The notes below the pieces were generated by a model that saw only the letters and a program-made list of their open reading frames with translations, was not told the origin of the DNA and did no database searches. A DNA stretch of 64,000 nucleotides, taken from assembly GCF_019649055.1 (NCBI RefSeq), contig NW_026570337.1, positions 1 to 64,000 of the forward strand. The letters run 5' to 3'. Shown here piece after piece: positions 22,236 through 33,046 of this stretch. This stretch comes from Paramacrobiotus metropolitanus. Lineage: Eukaryota > Tardigrada > Eutardigrada > Parachela > Macrobiotidae. Positions within the stretch are counted from its first letter, which is position 1. Every line of letters begins with the position of its first letter. The position numbers and the translations under genes are program-made.

Positions 22236-25178
22236 ATGTATATGAACGAAGACGGTACACGGTTCGTGTACACATGGGACGCTGTGGATGTGGAGATGGA
22301 CGGTTTGCTGCAGCACGGCTACATCATCGGTCTGGATGACACCGAAGGGACTCCGCGTCTGATCGTGGATTTCGGATGCCCGACACAGAACTCGGTGCTG
22401 GTGGATTACGGAAAGGTGTACAGCTGCTCCGCCCATCCGTCCGGCAGGTGGCGCCGTGAGCCGGGGGTGGCAGTGGAGGTGCTGCTTTTCGAGCGTCCAG
22501 ATCGTCCCTGGAAATGGTATCCCGCAACCATCCTCATCGAGGCTTTCGCTAAATTGTTCGACCACGACTTGGTGGACTGGCCGAATTACGCCGACTTCGC
22601 GTGGGTGGAAGGGACACTCGGTGCTCATCATTTTCGCGAACTGCTGCTCTTTCGACAGATCCGTCCCCCGTCGACGGAAAAACAACTGCAGCGAAAGCTT
22701 CTGCAACCGGGTCATTTCGAACTGCGGACGTGCAGCGTGCCGAACGGATACTGGACGCTGCAGGGATTCCTGACCGCGGAAGTGCTCCGGGAAGTGGAGC
22801 GGAAGTTCAACTTGCGGTTTACCAAGATTCTCAGCCAGGAGATGCACTACGTGCAGCGCCGCGCCCCGCGTCCGATCCCGGATGCCACGATTGTAAGTTC
22901 AAGGCAGCTAGTAGTTTAATGCCCATGAAACCTTCGGATTTGCGCATTGCGGTTTGCGTAGGCGTTTATTAACCATGCGTTGCTCAGTCGTTAGGGAGTA
23001 TGTTCACGTAATAATATGATACTGCATCATATCCTTGATGCATTCTACGAGAAGATGTCAGTAGCGCACCAAGATGATCCCTGTATTTGCTGATCTTACC
23101 CGGGTGGTGCTAAACATGGTGCTTATGTACCGCGCCAGATTTAGCCATATGTATTGCCGCAACGTCACACTCCCGCCGGGTGACGGCAGCAAGTACGGAG
23201 ATTATCTAGGTGGGCTACTGAGTTTCCCTCTGATAATACTTACCATTAATGTAACATAATCTTTATTGCACCATATATCAGACAAGAAACAGCTGCGGCT
23301 TCGCCTCCGCGTATCTTGTGATCCAAGGCCGGAACCAACGAGTAGCTTGGTCAATCATTCACGTAGCGATTTTGATCACTTTATAGTGGTGGTAGCTCGT
23401 TCGGTGGTAGCTCACTGGACAGTAGTGGTATCTCGGTAACTCACTCACTTGATTAGCGATTTTGCTCACTGGACAGTAGTGGAAGCACGGTAACTCACTC
23501 ATTCAGTTAGCAATCTACTTAATTAGCAATTTACTTAATTTTTTGGTTGGTGTTGTTATTGTACGAAAATAAGTTCAGTCTATTCCGTTTAATTTGCGTA
23601 TTTCATAATGTATGTTGCGTATTGTATCCAGGCAAAATTTTTCTGTTTCAAGGTCACCTTGAAACTGGGTTGGATCGTTTGCGGCATCGTGCTGGCACGA
23701 TTATTAGCGGACGCATTCAAAAACAAAAGTCATGTGACGCAGTTCTGGTCCACGGCCGATCTAGCTATGGTAGCAGATTTTTTTTAAAGTTTGTGGTTAG
23801 AGAGATCTCCAGACTGTGGGGAGGCTGCGCGTAATATTGAACGTTTTCTTAATGATGCAGTAATCCGCTTATATACATAACAGTTGAAGGTTTACGAGTG
23901 GACTTGTAAACAAGACAACTAGTGTAGCGAAACTGGTACGTACAGTACAGTATATGGAACTGCTTCCTGGTGTATTATTCATCGACATTAAATTTATCCT
24001 ATCGTACAAAATGTTTGTTGCAAGTTCGAATGTTTTGTCGTATTAGAGACGCGGTTTTTTGGGAAGCACAGACAGGCCATAATAAAAGATTCCCGCCGCT
24101 TGAAAAAGACAGAGAGTGAACTAAAAAGAAAAACGCGGTTCGTTGTGGATGGGCGCGGATTAGCGTTACCTACAGAGCTCTTAAAAGAGGTCTTCCTCTC
24201 ACTGGACACCGTCGACCAACAGCGCTGCCGACGCACCTGCCAACTGTGGGAGGCCCTGCTCACTTCGGCGGAAGTGTGCAAGGAGGTCCGCCTAACGCTG
24301 GAATACCGCTACTTCTGTCCAGGCTGGGTGCGGAAATGGTTTGCGGACTATGGCGCGTATGGTTGCCTTCTGAAGCACATCACGCCAGCCACGTGAACCG
24401 TCTGCGTTCAGGATGCCCGGGTCGACTGCCGGAAGCCGGGATCTCTGGAGTACGCCGACGAACCTGTCAGTTTGTTGAAGAAGGTGCTGACGCTGCCGGG
24501 ATCCGCATTGACCGGTTGATCGTCCACCAGCGCTCGGTGAGGATCGAAGGTCCGTTCCCGTTGCGTATGGCTGCTGCTGCGATGGTCGAACGGCAGGCTG
24601 CGCTGACGTCCTGCTGTGACCGTTGGATTTGGAAAGATTACTCGGTGAAGCTTTGTGAAGGCTCCAACTTTAATGTAGTGACAATACTGGAACTGCGCAT
24701 TTCATTGATGGCTTTTGCTGTGGGTAATGTGGATGTGGGTCAGCTTTGGAATATGTTCGAGAAGCATCTGTGCTGCATCGGGCAACCACTGGATATGGAG
24801 CGCATTGCCCGCTGTCTAGCTACTTGCTTTGGCAAGTCTGACGCGCATCCCGAAGCCAGGAGGTTCATACAGGTAATAAAGGAACACCGTCATTTTATGA
24901 TTTTAGGCTTTCCAGAAGTGTATCAGTTCTACTGCATATGCTCACGGTTGGTCATAGGTCGCAAACGAGTACGAAGTTACTGTTCTGTTACGCAGTCGAG
25001 TACGAAGTTTTTCATACCCTGCAGATTCTGGGGGTATTATCAAACCTGCGATCCGCGTCCTTTAGCGCATTACTCAGGAGTCACATGGACGGCGGACGCG
25101 GTGGCCAGGGTGGACGTCCGCAAGCTATACACGTTGTGCCGGCAAGTCTTGTGGCATTTTGTCCAGAAATGGGGTTAA
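22236..25178 (+). pseudogene. F-box protein with extra N-terminal domain, broken in exon 2
   Basis: Three exons: 22236-22892 (ATG at 22236), 24076-24872 and 24996-25178 (TAA); both joins are phase 0. Exon 1 encodes about 219 residues of an unrecognised globular domain (FVYTWDAVDVEMDGLLQHG ... LIVDFGCPTQ). Exon 2 begins with no ATG, which is why I join it to exon 1, and contains an F-box: LALPTELLKEVFLSLDTVDQQ ... CQLWEAL. F-box proteins tether substrates to SCF ubiquitin ligases through Skp1. Exon 2 has an in-frame TGA at 24,394-24,396 and a -1 frame change near 24,480, after which the frame runs cleanly to the donor. Exon 3 ends VLWHFVQKWG. Either a pseudogene or sequence errors. Confidence 0.6.
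22893..24075. other. intron 1 of the F-box gene, with satellite
   Basis: Between a GTAAGT donor and an ACAGACAG acceptor. It includes, at 23,385-23,530, repeats of CTCACTGGACAGTAGTGG and CGGTAACTCACTCA that match the minus-strand satellite at 15.0-15.5 kb in reverse orientation. Confidence 0.5.
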
Positions 25179-26078
25179 GCCCACTTGGATGACGTTTCTC
25201 AAGCTACGGATGTCAGCAGAAGCGGTAGACAGCTCGTACGGTTCCCAGTTTATCAATTGCACGCTTACCTGCGCCGCCATCTTTATTTTATTCTCCAACT
25301 GTTCGGATCTGGACTAATTGATCCATCCGATTTTCCACGTCCGTTCTGTGGTGCATTCGCTACGGCGGTGCAGCATAATAAATCGGGCGCGAAGCGGTAG
25401 CCACTGGAGCAACTTTTAACTTGATATGTGGCAGACTGATGCAGTAAGCTGTACAGTATAGCACGACAAAGTGAAAATACTACGGGGAATACGGAAAAAC
25501 AACATTCCAATAGGGCAACGACAAGTACTTAATTCTCGTTAGCTGTACAAAAAACGCCGAACCTGAGCCACATTTTACAAGTATACGAGTATTATTGCGT
25601 GTAACTTGACAACGCACTTGTGGAATCCAAAGATTGCACTGCAGATTTTTTTGCAAAAATGCAGTTGCCTATTCTACAAAGAATACGTAAGCAAAAAAAT
25701 CATTTTGCCCTTGAATAACATGCAGAATATTCATAATAGGTGTAGGCTTTAAATTTAACGCTTAGTGCTAAGGACAAGGAATCGCTCCCAATCGAGATCC
25801 AGAGACAAATTAGAATTATACAACTACACGTAAAATAATGCGTAAACTTAAGCCGCCACAGAAAAGAATATTTAATGCTATCGTATAAGAATGGTACCAA
25901 ATTCCTTCGCACAAGTGCGAGAGACGGAAACATTGCTTCTCACCAAAAATGGTGCGGAAACGCTCTTCGCCCCGGCGTACTTCTGCTTTAAATGCGCAGA
26001 CCGGACCGACGCTAACAGCTTAACCGTTGTTGTTTTTTTTCAAAACAGAACACACGAATACGTAGACGAAAATCAACA
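25179..26078. other. no gene seen
   Basis: The 3' flank of the F-box gene and AT-rich DNA up to the retrotransposon target site; only unsupported short ORFs. Confidence 0.4.
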
Positions 26079-26082
26079 CATG
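26079..26082. repeat. target-site duplication CATG, left
   Basis: CATG directly before the 5' LTR; the same four bases directly follow the 3' LTR at 49829-49832. Ty3/Gypsy integrases make 4-6 bp duplications. Confidence 0.75.
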
Positions 26083-26656
26083 TGACGTGTGGGAGTAGGA
26101 TCACACGCCGGAGTGTACGTACGGATGCTGACTGTCCGCCTTCCACCTGCAACACAAACGAATATCTAGTCAATATCTACTGTGATTTGCTGTTCTCTTC
26201 TATTAGCGGTGTATGTGATGTCATAGCGCGAAGTCTATATAAGTTCTTGTCACTTCTAATATCGGGGATGAGTAGTCTGAGATTTGCTTCTGAGACTGCT
26301 TTTCTAATTACGATTTCCTAGCGTTGTGGACTGTGAAGTGCATCAATAAAGAGGCAGCAATACCTGTTCCTTCTGATGTACATGATCGTTCCCGGATTAT
26401 TGCATAGAATACAGGTTTGCTCGCGATACAATCGTCCTAGCTCTTTGTTGATCCTCATAGAAACTGCGACCGGAAGTTGTAGTTGGAGTGTTCCGGAGGG
26501 ATTCCTGAGTTCTCATGTTCCTGAGTCGTTGTCGTTTCCACCATAAGGATCTGTTACAGTTTGAGATGAGAGTTGCCTACCGATTGAGCATTACAGTCGT
26601 GGAAGAGTAAAGATTGTTCATGGAGCTCAAACCAGCGTGAACGCTTATACACGACA
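26083..26656 (+). repeat. 5' LTR
   Basis: 574 bp, TG...CA ends. The TATA box TATATAA is at 26236-26242 and the poly(A) signal AATAAA at 26345-26350, so U3 covers roughly the first 270 bp. Compared base by base with the 3' LTR I count 8 substitutions and no indels. Confidence 0.95.
26236..26242 (+). promoter_or_regulatory. TATA box of the 5' LTR
   Basis: TATATAA within AGTCTATATAAGTT, about 100 bp before the AATAAA of the same LTR. It is the likely promoter of the genomic RNA and is preserved in the 3' LTR (49408-49414). Confidence 0.6.
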
Positions 26657-26674
26657 TGGCGCCCACCGGTGTCT
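26657..26674 (+). other. primer binding site
   Basis: TGGCGCCCACCGG begins immediately after the terminal CA of the LTR. The first nine bases match the type of PBS that pairs with a lysine tRNA 3' end; beyond that the match is uncertain. Minus-strand DNA synthesis would start here. Confidence 0.75.
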
Positions 26675-26752
26675 TTTAATTTTCCCGATGTAACGGAAAA
26701 TTATTGGTGGAAAGTTTGGTGGTAATTTACAGTAAAGTGGTCCGTACAGAAA

Positions 26753-27326
26753 GGCGTTGAATCGCAAAGGTACGCCGAAGGAGTCAGCGTTCCAGATCTG
26801 GCCTAATTTAATTTATTTTGGCGAGCTTCCTCGCAATTTGTGAGCTTCCTCACTGGTGAGCTTCCTCGCCAATTTAATTTAAATTAATTAAAAAGTGGAC
26901 CGTAGGAAAACAGTCGAAACCTTAAAGGTCGGCTGTGTGAGTTAAGCAGTATTTTGTGGATAAATTCCGGGTTGTCTGCGCAAAGCAGTAACCGCGGTGA
27001 ATAAACTGTAATCTGCAGTGTCAGTGTGCCTGGCCTGCAGATCGATCGGATAGTGTGCACCGAGCCATTGTCAGTGGCTAGGTGAGATAACGATCTCCAG
27101 CAGCTCGATAAAGGCAAGCCGCAAGCGGTAGCCAAAATCAGCAGCTAGAGATAATTGACCGTGGAAAAAGGTAAACACCGGCAAACGGTGATTGACCTGT
27201 AAGTTAAAATTACGGCAGCATGCAAAGTGCAGCAGAGTAATTCTAACAGTTAATTTAACAGTCGAACCGCAAAGGTCGGCTGTGATTAAATTTTCGCGGA
27301 ACAGTTCAAACCTCAAAGGAGGACTG
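26753..27326 (+). other. structured leader with two families of covarying hairpins
   Basis: Family 1: three tandem hairpins with a CTTC loop at 26821-26834 (GCGAG/CTCGC), 26840-26853 (GTGAG/CTCAC) and 26855-26870 (GGTGAG/CTCGCC). Family 2: stems closing an ACCT..AAAGGT-type inner stem at 26911-26935 (CAGTCG/CGGCTG), 27259-27282 (same outer stem) and 27302-27326 (CAGTTC/GGACTG). A related one is at 26753-26776 (GGCGT/ACGCC around CGCAAAGG). Base changes are matched on both sides of the stems, so pairing appears to be conserved. The location between PBS and gag suggests packaging, dimerisation or translation control of the genomic RNA. Confidence 0.7.
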
Positions 27327-27409
27327 TGGAGCGAATCTGAATTGCACAATCGCAATTTTCGAAGTTTACGGTAATCAGTAGCACAATAGTTACTGTACGT
27401 ACCGTAAGA

Positions 27410-30400
27410 ATGTCCAAACCAGAAAACAGGAACAGGGCGTTAAGCCAGGTTCCAGAAGATAAGGTCATAATTGGTCCATATGAAGCAACAGCGACACAAA
27501 CTAGATTTAAATTTAAACCGGATGAAATTCCGTTAGGATTAATGTACTTCGCCTTGAACTTGGAGGCACCCAATCAAACGAGAGCTAACTGTGGCAAGGC
27601 ATGGGTAGATTTCCAAGAGTTGGGGAAATCAGTGGATCCAAACAAAAAGGCTCCGTTTTATTATAATGGATCGTATGAGACTGAAGGATGCACTCCGGAA
27701 GTCTACCTGGATATTACCGATGATCAGTTAAATGAAGCAGTAAAGAAGGCCTATAAGTGGTTACATGAATACAAGAAGAATGTGGAAGATCGTAGACAAG
27801 CGGCCATCATTGCGTTTAAAGCAACTGCAAAAGTTAGAGTAAAACCAAAGGAGTCCGTTTCTGACGATCGACCCAAAAGAATGGTAGCGGCAAAGTCGAA
27901 AACTAACGAGAAAACAGAACAAGTTACTCGTAGTGAAGCAAATACAGAGCCGCTTAAGCTTGTAGAACCACTTTCAGAGGAAAGTTTGCTCGATAGAGAA
28001 CAACGTCTGCCAGACTTCGATATGAATGAATTGGATAGCCGATCAGAGGATGACACGCCTATTCACATGGCGTTTGGCGAAATTACGAATATAGCCCCGG
28101 AAGCTTCTGCAAGAAAGAAAAGCATTATGGGTGGCGCAATGTCTTTTCACCCGTCACAATTGAAATTACACGCTTTTGTCTCCGAGAAAGATTTCGAACA
28201 ACCAGATGAGGAATTTCTCACTAAGGCGAAGGAAGTCGACGAGCTACTGGCCCTTACGCAAACGGATCAAGATGTGGGATTAGTTGCCCGGAAGACGATG
28301 CCCGTGCTACTCCAGGGTCTGCGGACTTGGATAGCGACTACGAAACTAAAAGTCGACGAAATGGGGAGTTCCATGTCATTGGACGCTCGGGTTGATGCTG
28401 AAAGAAATCAAAAGTTAAAATTCCAAAATGATTTTAATGAAATGCGTATTAAATTTGAAAGCGAACAAACCGAAAATGACCGGTTGGCGAATGAATTACG
28501 CATCTCGGCTAATAATCTCTAGCGGCTAAGAGATGCAAATAAAAATGCACAAAACGCATTTGACAATATGAAAAATGATCATGATGGATTAAAGGACACG
28601 AACCGGCTTTTAGAAAAGCAGTTGGAAGATGTCCAGCGAGATCTAACACCAGCGAACGCTACTATCGACGGTTTTAAAGCACAAATGCTCCCTGATACGG
28701 CGAAGCAGGTTGTTGATTTAGGCCAGAAATTAACGAGAGCTCAGAGGGATTTAAATGCGGAAAAAGATGCGCACAAATTGACCAATAAAAATTTAGCGGA
28801 TGCGCAAAATCTGTCTCAGAAGCTTTCTAAGGATTAAGACGATGAAAAGAAGCGCGCCAAAGATAGAGAGGATACCCTGCAGCGGGATCTAACAAAGGCA
28901 AATTTACAGCTTAACAAACTGTCTACCGTTGGTCCGATGCATATCCCTAAGGAACAAGATGATATGGCACAAAAAGAAATTGAACGGCTCGAAGGATTAT
29001 TGGATACAGAAAAGGAGAATAATCGGAAAGTCCAGAAGGAGTTGAGCGATATTAAAAATAATAAAAAATGTAGCAATTGCGAGGAAGCTGTTAAAGCAAA
29101 GAAAGAAGCACAAGCTGCCGCCTTCGAGAAAGATCAAAACTGTAACCGACTGTATGAAGAGAACAAACAGCTCCGAGACGAATGGTACGAAAAGCAAGAG
29201 CAACTTACCAAATTGGAGGACGAATTTAAGCAAGCGTGCGGCGAGCTTCTCAAGCTTCGAAACCCAGATGTTGCTTTTGAAGGTGGTCAAAAACACTTTG
29301 AAAGAGAAGCGCCGGTAGCAACAGGAGATGTGTTGCGGCCTGCCCCACTTCCCCTGTTTGACCCCCAGAACTTCTCAACATCTAATGAACAGCCCTCAGT
29401 TGCTGCAACTAACCCGGCTAGCATTCTGCGGAAGCCCAGACAGGAATCACGGGTCGAATTTTCGGAAACCCATGGTATGCCCCGTTCGTCTTCAGAAAGT
29501 CAGATTCCCAAGGAAACGGTGCCGCCTAATCAAAAGAGAAACCGACCAACAGATTTACGCCAGGAGGTATTCAAAAGAACATCTGATGACGTGAATCGCC
29601 AGATGCGCAGATCTGAAAACAAGGACGGTTCTGATATTGAAAATGAATTGATGGATGATATACTAGCTGATGACGAACACCGTCGTCCTAGTAGCACAGC
29701 CAGTAATGAGTCCACGTCCAGAAATTTAAATTTAGAAGAATGGTTAATAAAGCAGACTCAAATATCGGACAGAACAGCACTTACACAAGAGAGTGTTGTT
29801 GAACTAATAGCAAAACTTGCGGACAAAGGAAATGATAAAGCCGAAGGCAGTATGAAACGTCTTACCTTTGATGATTCCCATCCCGAAAAAATCCAAAAGT
29901 GGCTCATAAACGTGGAACAGTGTCGAACCACAAATAACTGGAATGACGAGGTCACTTGCCGTAGAGTAACCGGCGCGTTCACGGGAGCGTCTTTCCAATG
30001 GTTCGAAAGGTTCTGGAAAGACAATAAAAGAAAGTCATGGTCCGATTTCTTTAAACCGGTAATTATTGAGCACTTTAGTGGCTCATTGTCCAAAGCGGAT
30101 ATACGCAGGAAAATGGAAACCGCAAACTTAATTTTTACGAGCCAGTTCGCGCTTACCTGGACAGTTTCCTTCCATGGTCCGAGGAGTTAAAAATTTCAGA
30201 TGAAGAGCAAGTTGAAGCACTCTTGGAGGGTGTACAAGATCATCGGCCGGCATGGTTTAGGGAAATCTATACTGCTTCCCCTAAAAATTACACAGAATTT
30301 GAAAAGAAGTTACAAGATTGTGAAAAATTATGGAAACGAATGAATAAAGAAAAGAAAGCGCCTGAATCGATTCAGAAGAATTTATCTGCAGAACCAAGAA

Positions 30401-31266
30401 GTGCGGGCAGTAATAATAATAATAATTCGAATTACGAAAATAGAGGCGGTCGAGGTGGTTCGTCTCAGAGAGGAAATTATTACCTGACTTGGGGAGGTCG
30501 TGGAAATTACGGGAACAATCGTGGAGGATACTCCCGTTCGTACACTGAAACAGTGATTCCGCAGCAGCAGAACTCTTCGGCTCCAGTTCAGCCTGTTCTG
30601 AATGTACCCCAGCCGCAGTTCGTCCTAATTCCGGTGTATCAACAACCGCAATTTGTCGAGCAACAACCGGTACAATTCGCGCAAACCTTTCAGCACCCTA
30701 TTCCGATGCAAGCTCCTATGCCTGTCCCCGTGCAGATGATAAATCCGATGATGCCGGTAATGCAGCCCCAATTTCAACAGCCGGTCCAAAACGTTCAAAA
30801 TTTCGATCCTCAGTATCAGCAAGACGGCCCTGTAAATAATAATAATAATAATGGCGGTTACAATTGTGGGAATTATCGCCCAAATAATAATTACCGTGGA
30901 AACAACAACCAAGGCGGTGGTTATAATAATCGTCAACAAAATCAAAATCAGAATCAAAATTATCGTCAAAATCAGCAGGCTAGTAACCAGCCTCCCTTTG
31001 ACGAGCGGAATATCCAGGAAGAAAAATGGCGCACAAACCGCGGGGTTGAGATTTGTTTCCGCTGCCACGGGTCACACCCTGCAGAAGGTTGTACAAACCA
31101 GTTTGTACTCCCTCGTCAGTATGAGCCTTCTGCAGATATGTTGGCTCGATACAATAATCCGCAGCAGCAGATGAATATGATGGAGTTGACTTACTGGCAG
31201 GCTTATCGTCGCCGACCCCTCAATGTCATAAAATGGAAGTCCAGGATTTCTCGCAATATCCGTTAG
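27410..31266 (+). pseudogene. gag: very large Gag, interrupted
   Basis: ATG at 27410. One frame runs to about 30,130 with an in-frame TAG (28520-28522) and TAA (28835-28837). A -1 frame change then leads into the frame that ends at 31266, about 1,285 codons in all; usual Gypsy Gags have 300-500. Order: an unrecognised N-terminal domain; a charged linker; a long coiled coil (about 28,400-29,260); a capsid-like Retrotrans_gag region (about 29,860-30,350, with WLINVEQC and FQWFERFW); RGG motifs; a Gln/Asn-rich low-complexity stretch (30,540-31,000); and a zinc knuckle CFRCHGSHPAEGC, CX2CX3HX4C, one residue shorter than the usual form. Gag packages the RNA into particles. The end overlaps the pol frame by about 34 bp, a -1 relation as in many retroelements. 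Confidence 0.85.
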
Positions 31267-31868
31267 CAGATCACGTGTGCCTGTTACCTACTCTGGACGC
31301 CCAGGCCTGGTACTCTGTGATCGACATAAACTATCAGAAAGTAAAAACTATGTTGGATACAGGTTCTAGCATTTCGGTTATGTCTCTGAAAATGGCGAAG
31401 GATTTAAAATTAAATATTCACCGGTGTCCCGATCATATCAAAGGCAGAGTTGTCCACACCGCTTATCAAGGAAGGCAACTAATTGAGCCGCTGTCGGTGG
31501 TAGTCACCATCCACGAATTTGGGATGGCGTTTGAGCACGCAATGTTGGTTAGTTCCACTTTCGATAGGGATCACATAGTTTTGGGTCTCGATTTCCTCGC
31601 GACCAAACCGTTTATTTTGGACATGAATACAATGACTTGGCGTCTCTCTCGCAGACCGCCCGGTGCGCCAGCATTTCTGCGTCGTGAAACTCACCTGATG
31701 TCAGATGTCATCAGATCGCACGATTTTAATCCTTTAATTCCCCCGGGAGTTAAGCTGTCATCTTCGATACCAGCGTTGATGTTGACCGAGCGAACTGGCG
31801 TCGCTAAAGAAGCAAAATTTGTTCCATACGAATCGGCACATTTAATTCTTGCTAAGGCTGATCCATAA
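31233..31868 (+). pseudogene. pol: pol segment: aspartic protease
   Basis: Starts in the -1 frame relative to the end of gag. The retroviral-type aspartic protease motif DTGSS is at residues 42-46 (MLDTGSSISVMSL), followed by the flap region and IVLGLDFLATKP near residue 115, as in Ty3/Gypsy proteases. The protease would cleave Gag and Pol. The frame is cut by a TAA at 31866-31868 but continues in the same frame to 32585, so the stop is a point mutation or a readthrough site. The start by ATG could be re-initiation instead of frameshifting; no canonical slippery heptamer is seen. Confidence 0.85.
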
Positions 31869-32585
31869 ATCTGCATCTTACACTTACAGAAAGCTAAGCA
31901 GTCGTGGCCGCGCCCAGTTCAACCGTCACCAGCGATAAAGGTAGCGGAAGTACCTGTAAAAGCGGAAGTTAAAGAAACTGTGCCAGTGCCGGCAACACAA
32001 GTTAAAACGGGATCTGATCAACGTGATGAGGAGTTTGTGCGAAGTGTAGTTCAGGAAATGATCAGGCAATACTTGCCGAAAGCGGCTTCGGTAGCGGACG
32101 AACCGGTCAAGCCTCCAATTAAAAAAGAAATCAGGACGGAGGAAACCCCAGAGCCAAGTCAAGTTCGTGGGGGAGGCGGTGAAATAGTTGTAAATAATAT
32201 GCAGTCAAGTTCGCGGGGGAGAGAACAAGCGTCTTCCCAGCCGCCAATCAAACAAGAAAAAATCCGTCAGCCGTCGCCGGCAAGCAGTTTGAGTACCTCG
32301 TCTCCGGTATCGGTTAGTCCTGTTCCCAGACAAGTTCGTGGGGGTGACGATCCCTTGCAACTTCCAATTCAGATTTCATCCTTGGACGCAGTCCTACAAC
32401 AGCATCCTGCAGCTAAATATTTGTACATGGGCGTATTAGAAAAATCGTCGAAATCTGTCGAATGTTTAAGTATGGATAACAAGTTGTTAAACGTTATACC
32501 TGGTGAACGCGACCGCAGAGACGTTGATGAAGTCCATGATTATCCGTCCTTCAAGGCACGGAACCCAGAGCTAAAAGGTGGATGA
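31869..32585 (+). pseudogene. pol: pol segment: low-complexity linker after protease
   Basis: Same frame as the protease. Charged and Ser/Pro-rich, with repeated PPIKKE/PPIKQE and QVRGG words, suggesting internal duplication. No catalytic motif. It ends at a TGA (32583-32585); reading then moves one base back into the frame of the first extra zinc module. Confidence 0.6.
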
Positions 32586-32701
32586 CGCCGATGGATAGAC
32601 CGCAGGATAAAAGGCTATTTCCCACAGAAAAAATGTTCCGTGATCCACAGTTCTGGAGAGAAACTCAGCAGATGTGTGTAGACAGCCGTATGTGATACAA
32701 G

Positions 32702-32995
32702 ATGTACAAGAAGCCGTCGCATGCAAATACCAACTATACCAAGTACGAAATTAATCGGCTGACCATTTGCGAAGGAATTCTGTGTAGAGTGCCCGATCAC
32801 TCTAGCGCATGTCCGAGGATTTATGTGCCACACCAATGGCGGCAGAAATTAATAGCCTGCTTTCATGAAATATTAATCCATAAGCAAGCGTACGGTCCGC
32901 GTGAGAAATTATATCCATATTTAGTAAAGTTGTTTTATTGGCCGGATTGCATAATTGAAATAGAGCGCTACGAGAAGAACTGTGATACGTGTTGA
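32702..32995 (+). pseudogene. pol: pol segment: extra integrase-type H2C2 module 1
   Basis: It shows all parts of the integrase N-terminal zinc domain: a beta-hairpin lead (ICEGILCRVP), YVPHQWR, then His-X4-His, LFYWPD, and Cys-X2-Cys (NCDTC); spacing H-X4-H-X33-C-X2-C. It lies between protease and RT, where Ty3/Gypsy Pol normally has no such domain. A TGA directly follows the last Cys in this copy (32993-32995); the frame then goes on to 33652. The spacing equals that of module 3 at the Pol C-terminus and differs from the real integrase domain. It may bind nucleic acid; the function is unknown. Confidence 0.75.
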
Positions 32996-33046
32996 AACTC
33001 TGTAAACGATCGTCGGTATTTTGAAACGCTAAAACGAAATGAGCAG

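Noticed and set aside
22200-22847. Minus-strand ORF of 215 codons over exon 1 of the F-box gene
   Set aside because: The plus strand has an ATG, a matching splice donor and better composition.
28520-28837. Stop-codon readthrough or altered genetic code to express gag
   Set aside because: Host genes in the window use TAA, TAG and TGA as normal stops, and the element has many other stops at unrelated places.
30625-31068. Hydrophobic antisense ORF over the end of gag
   Set aside because: It is the mirror of AAT/CAA-rich codons for Asn/Gln; Ile/Leu runs arise automatically on the other strand.
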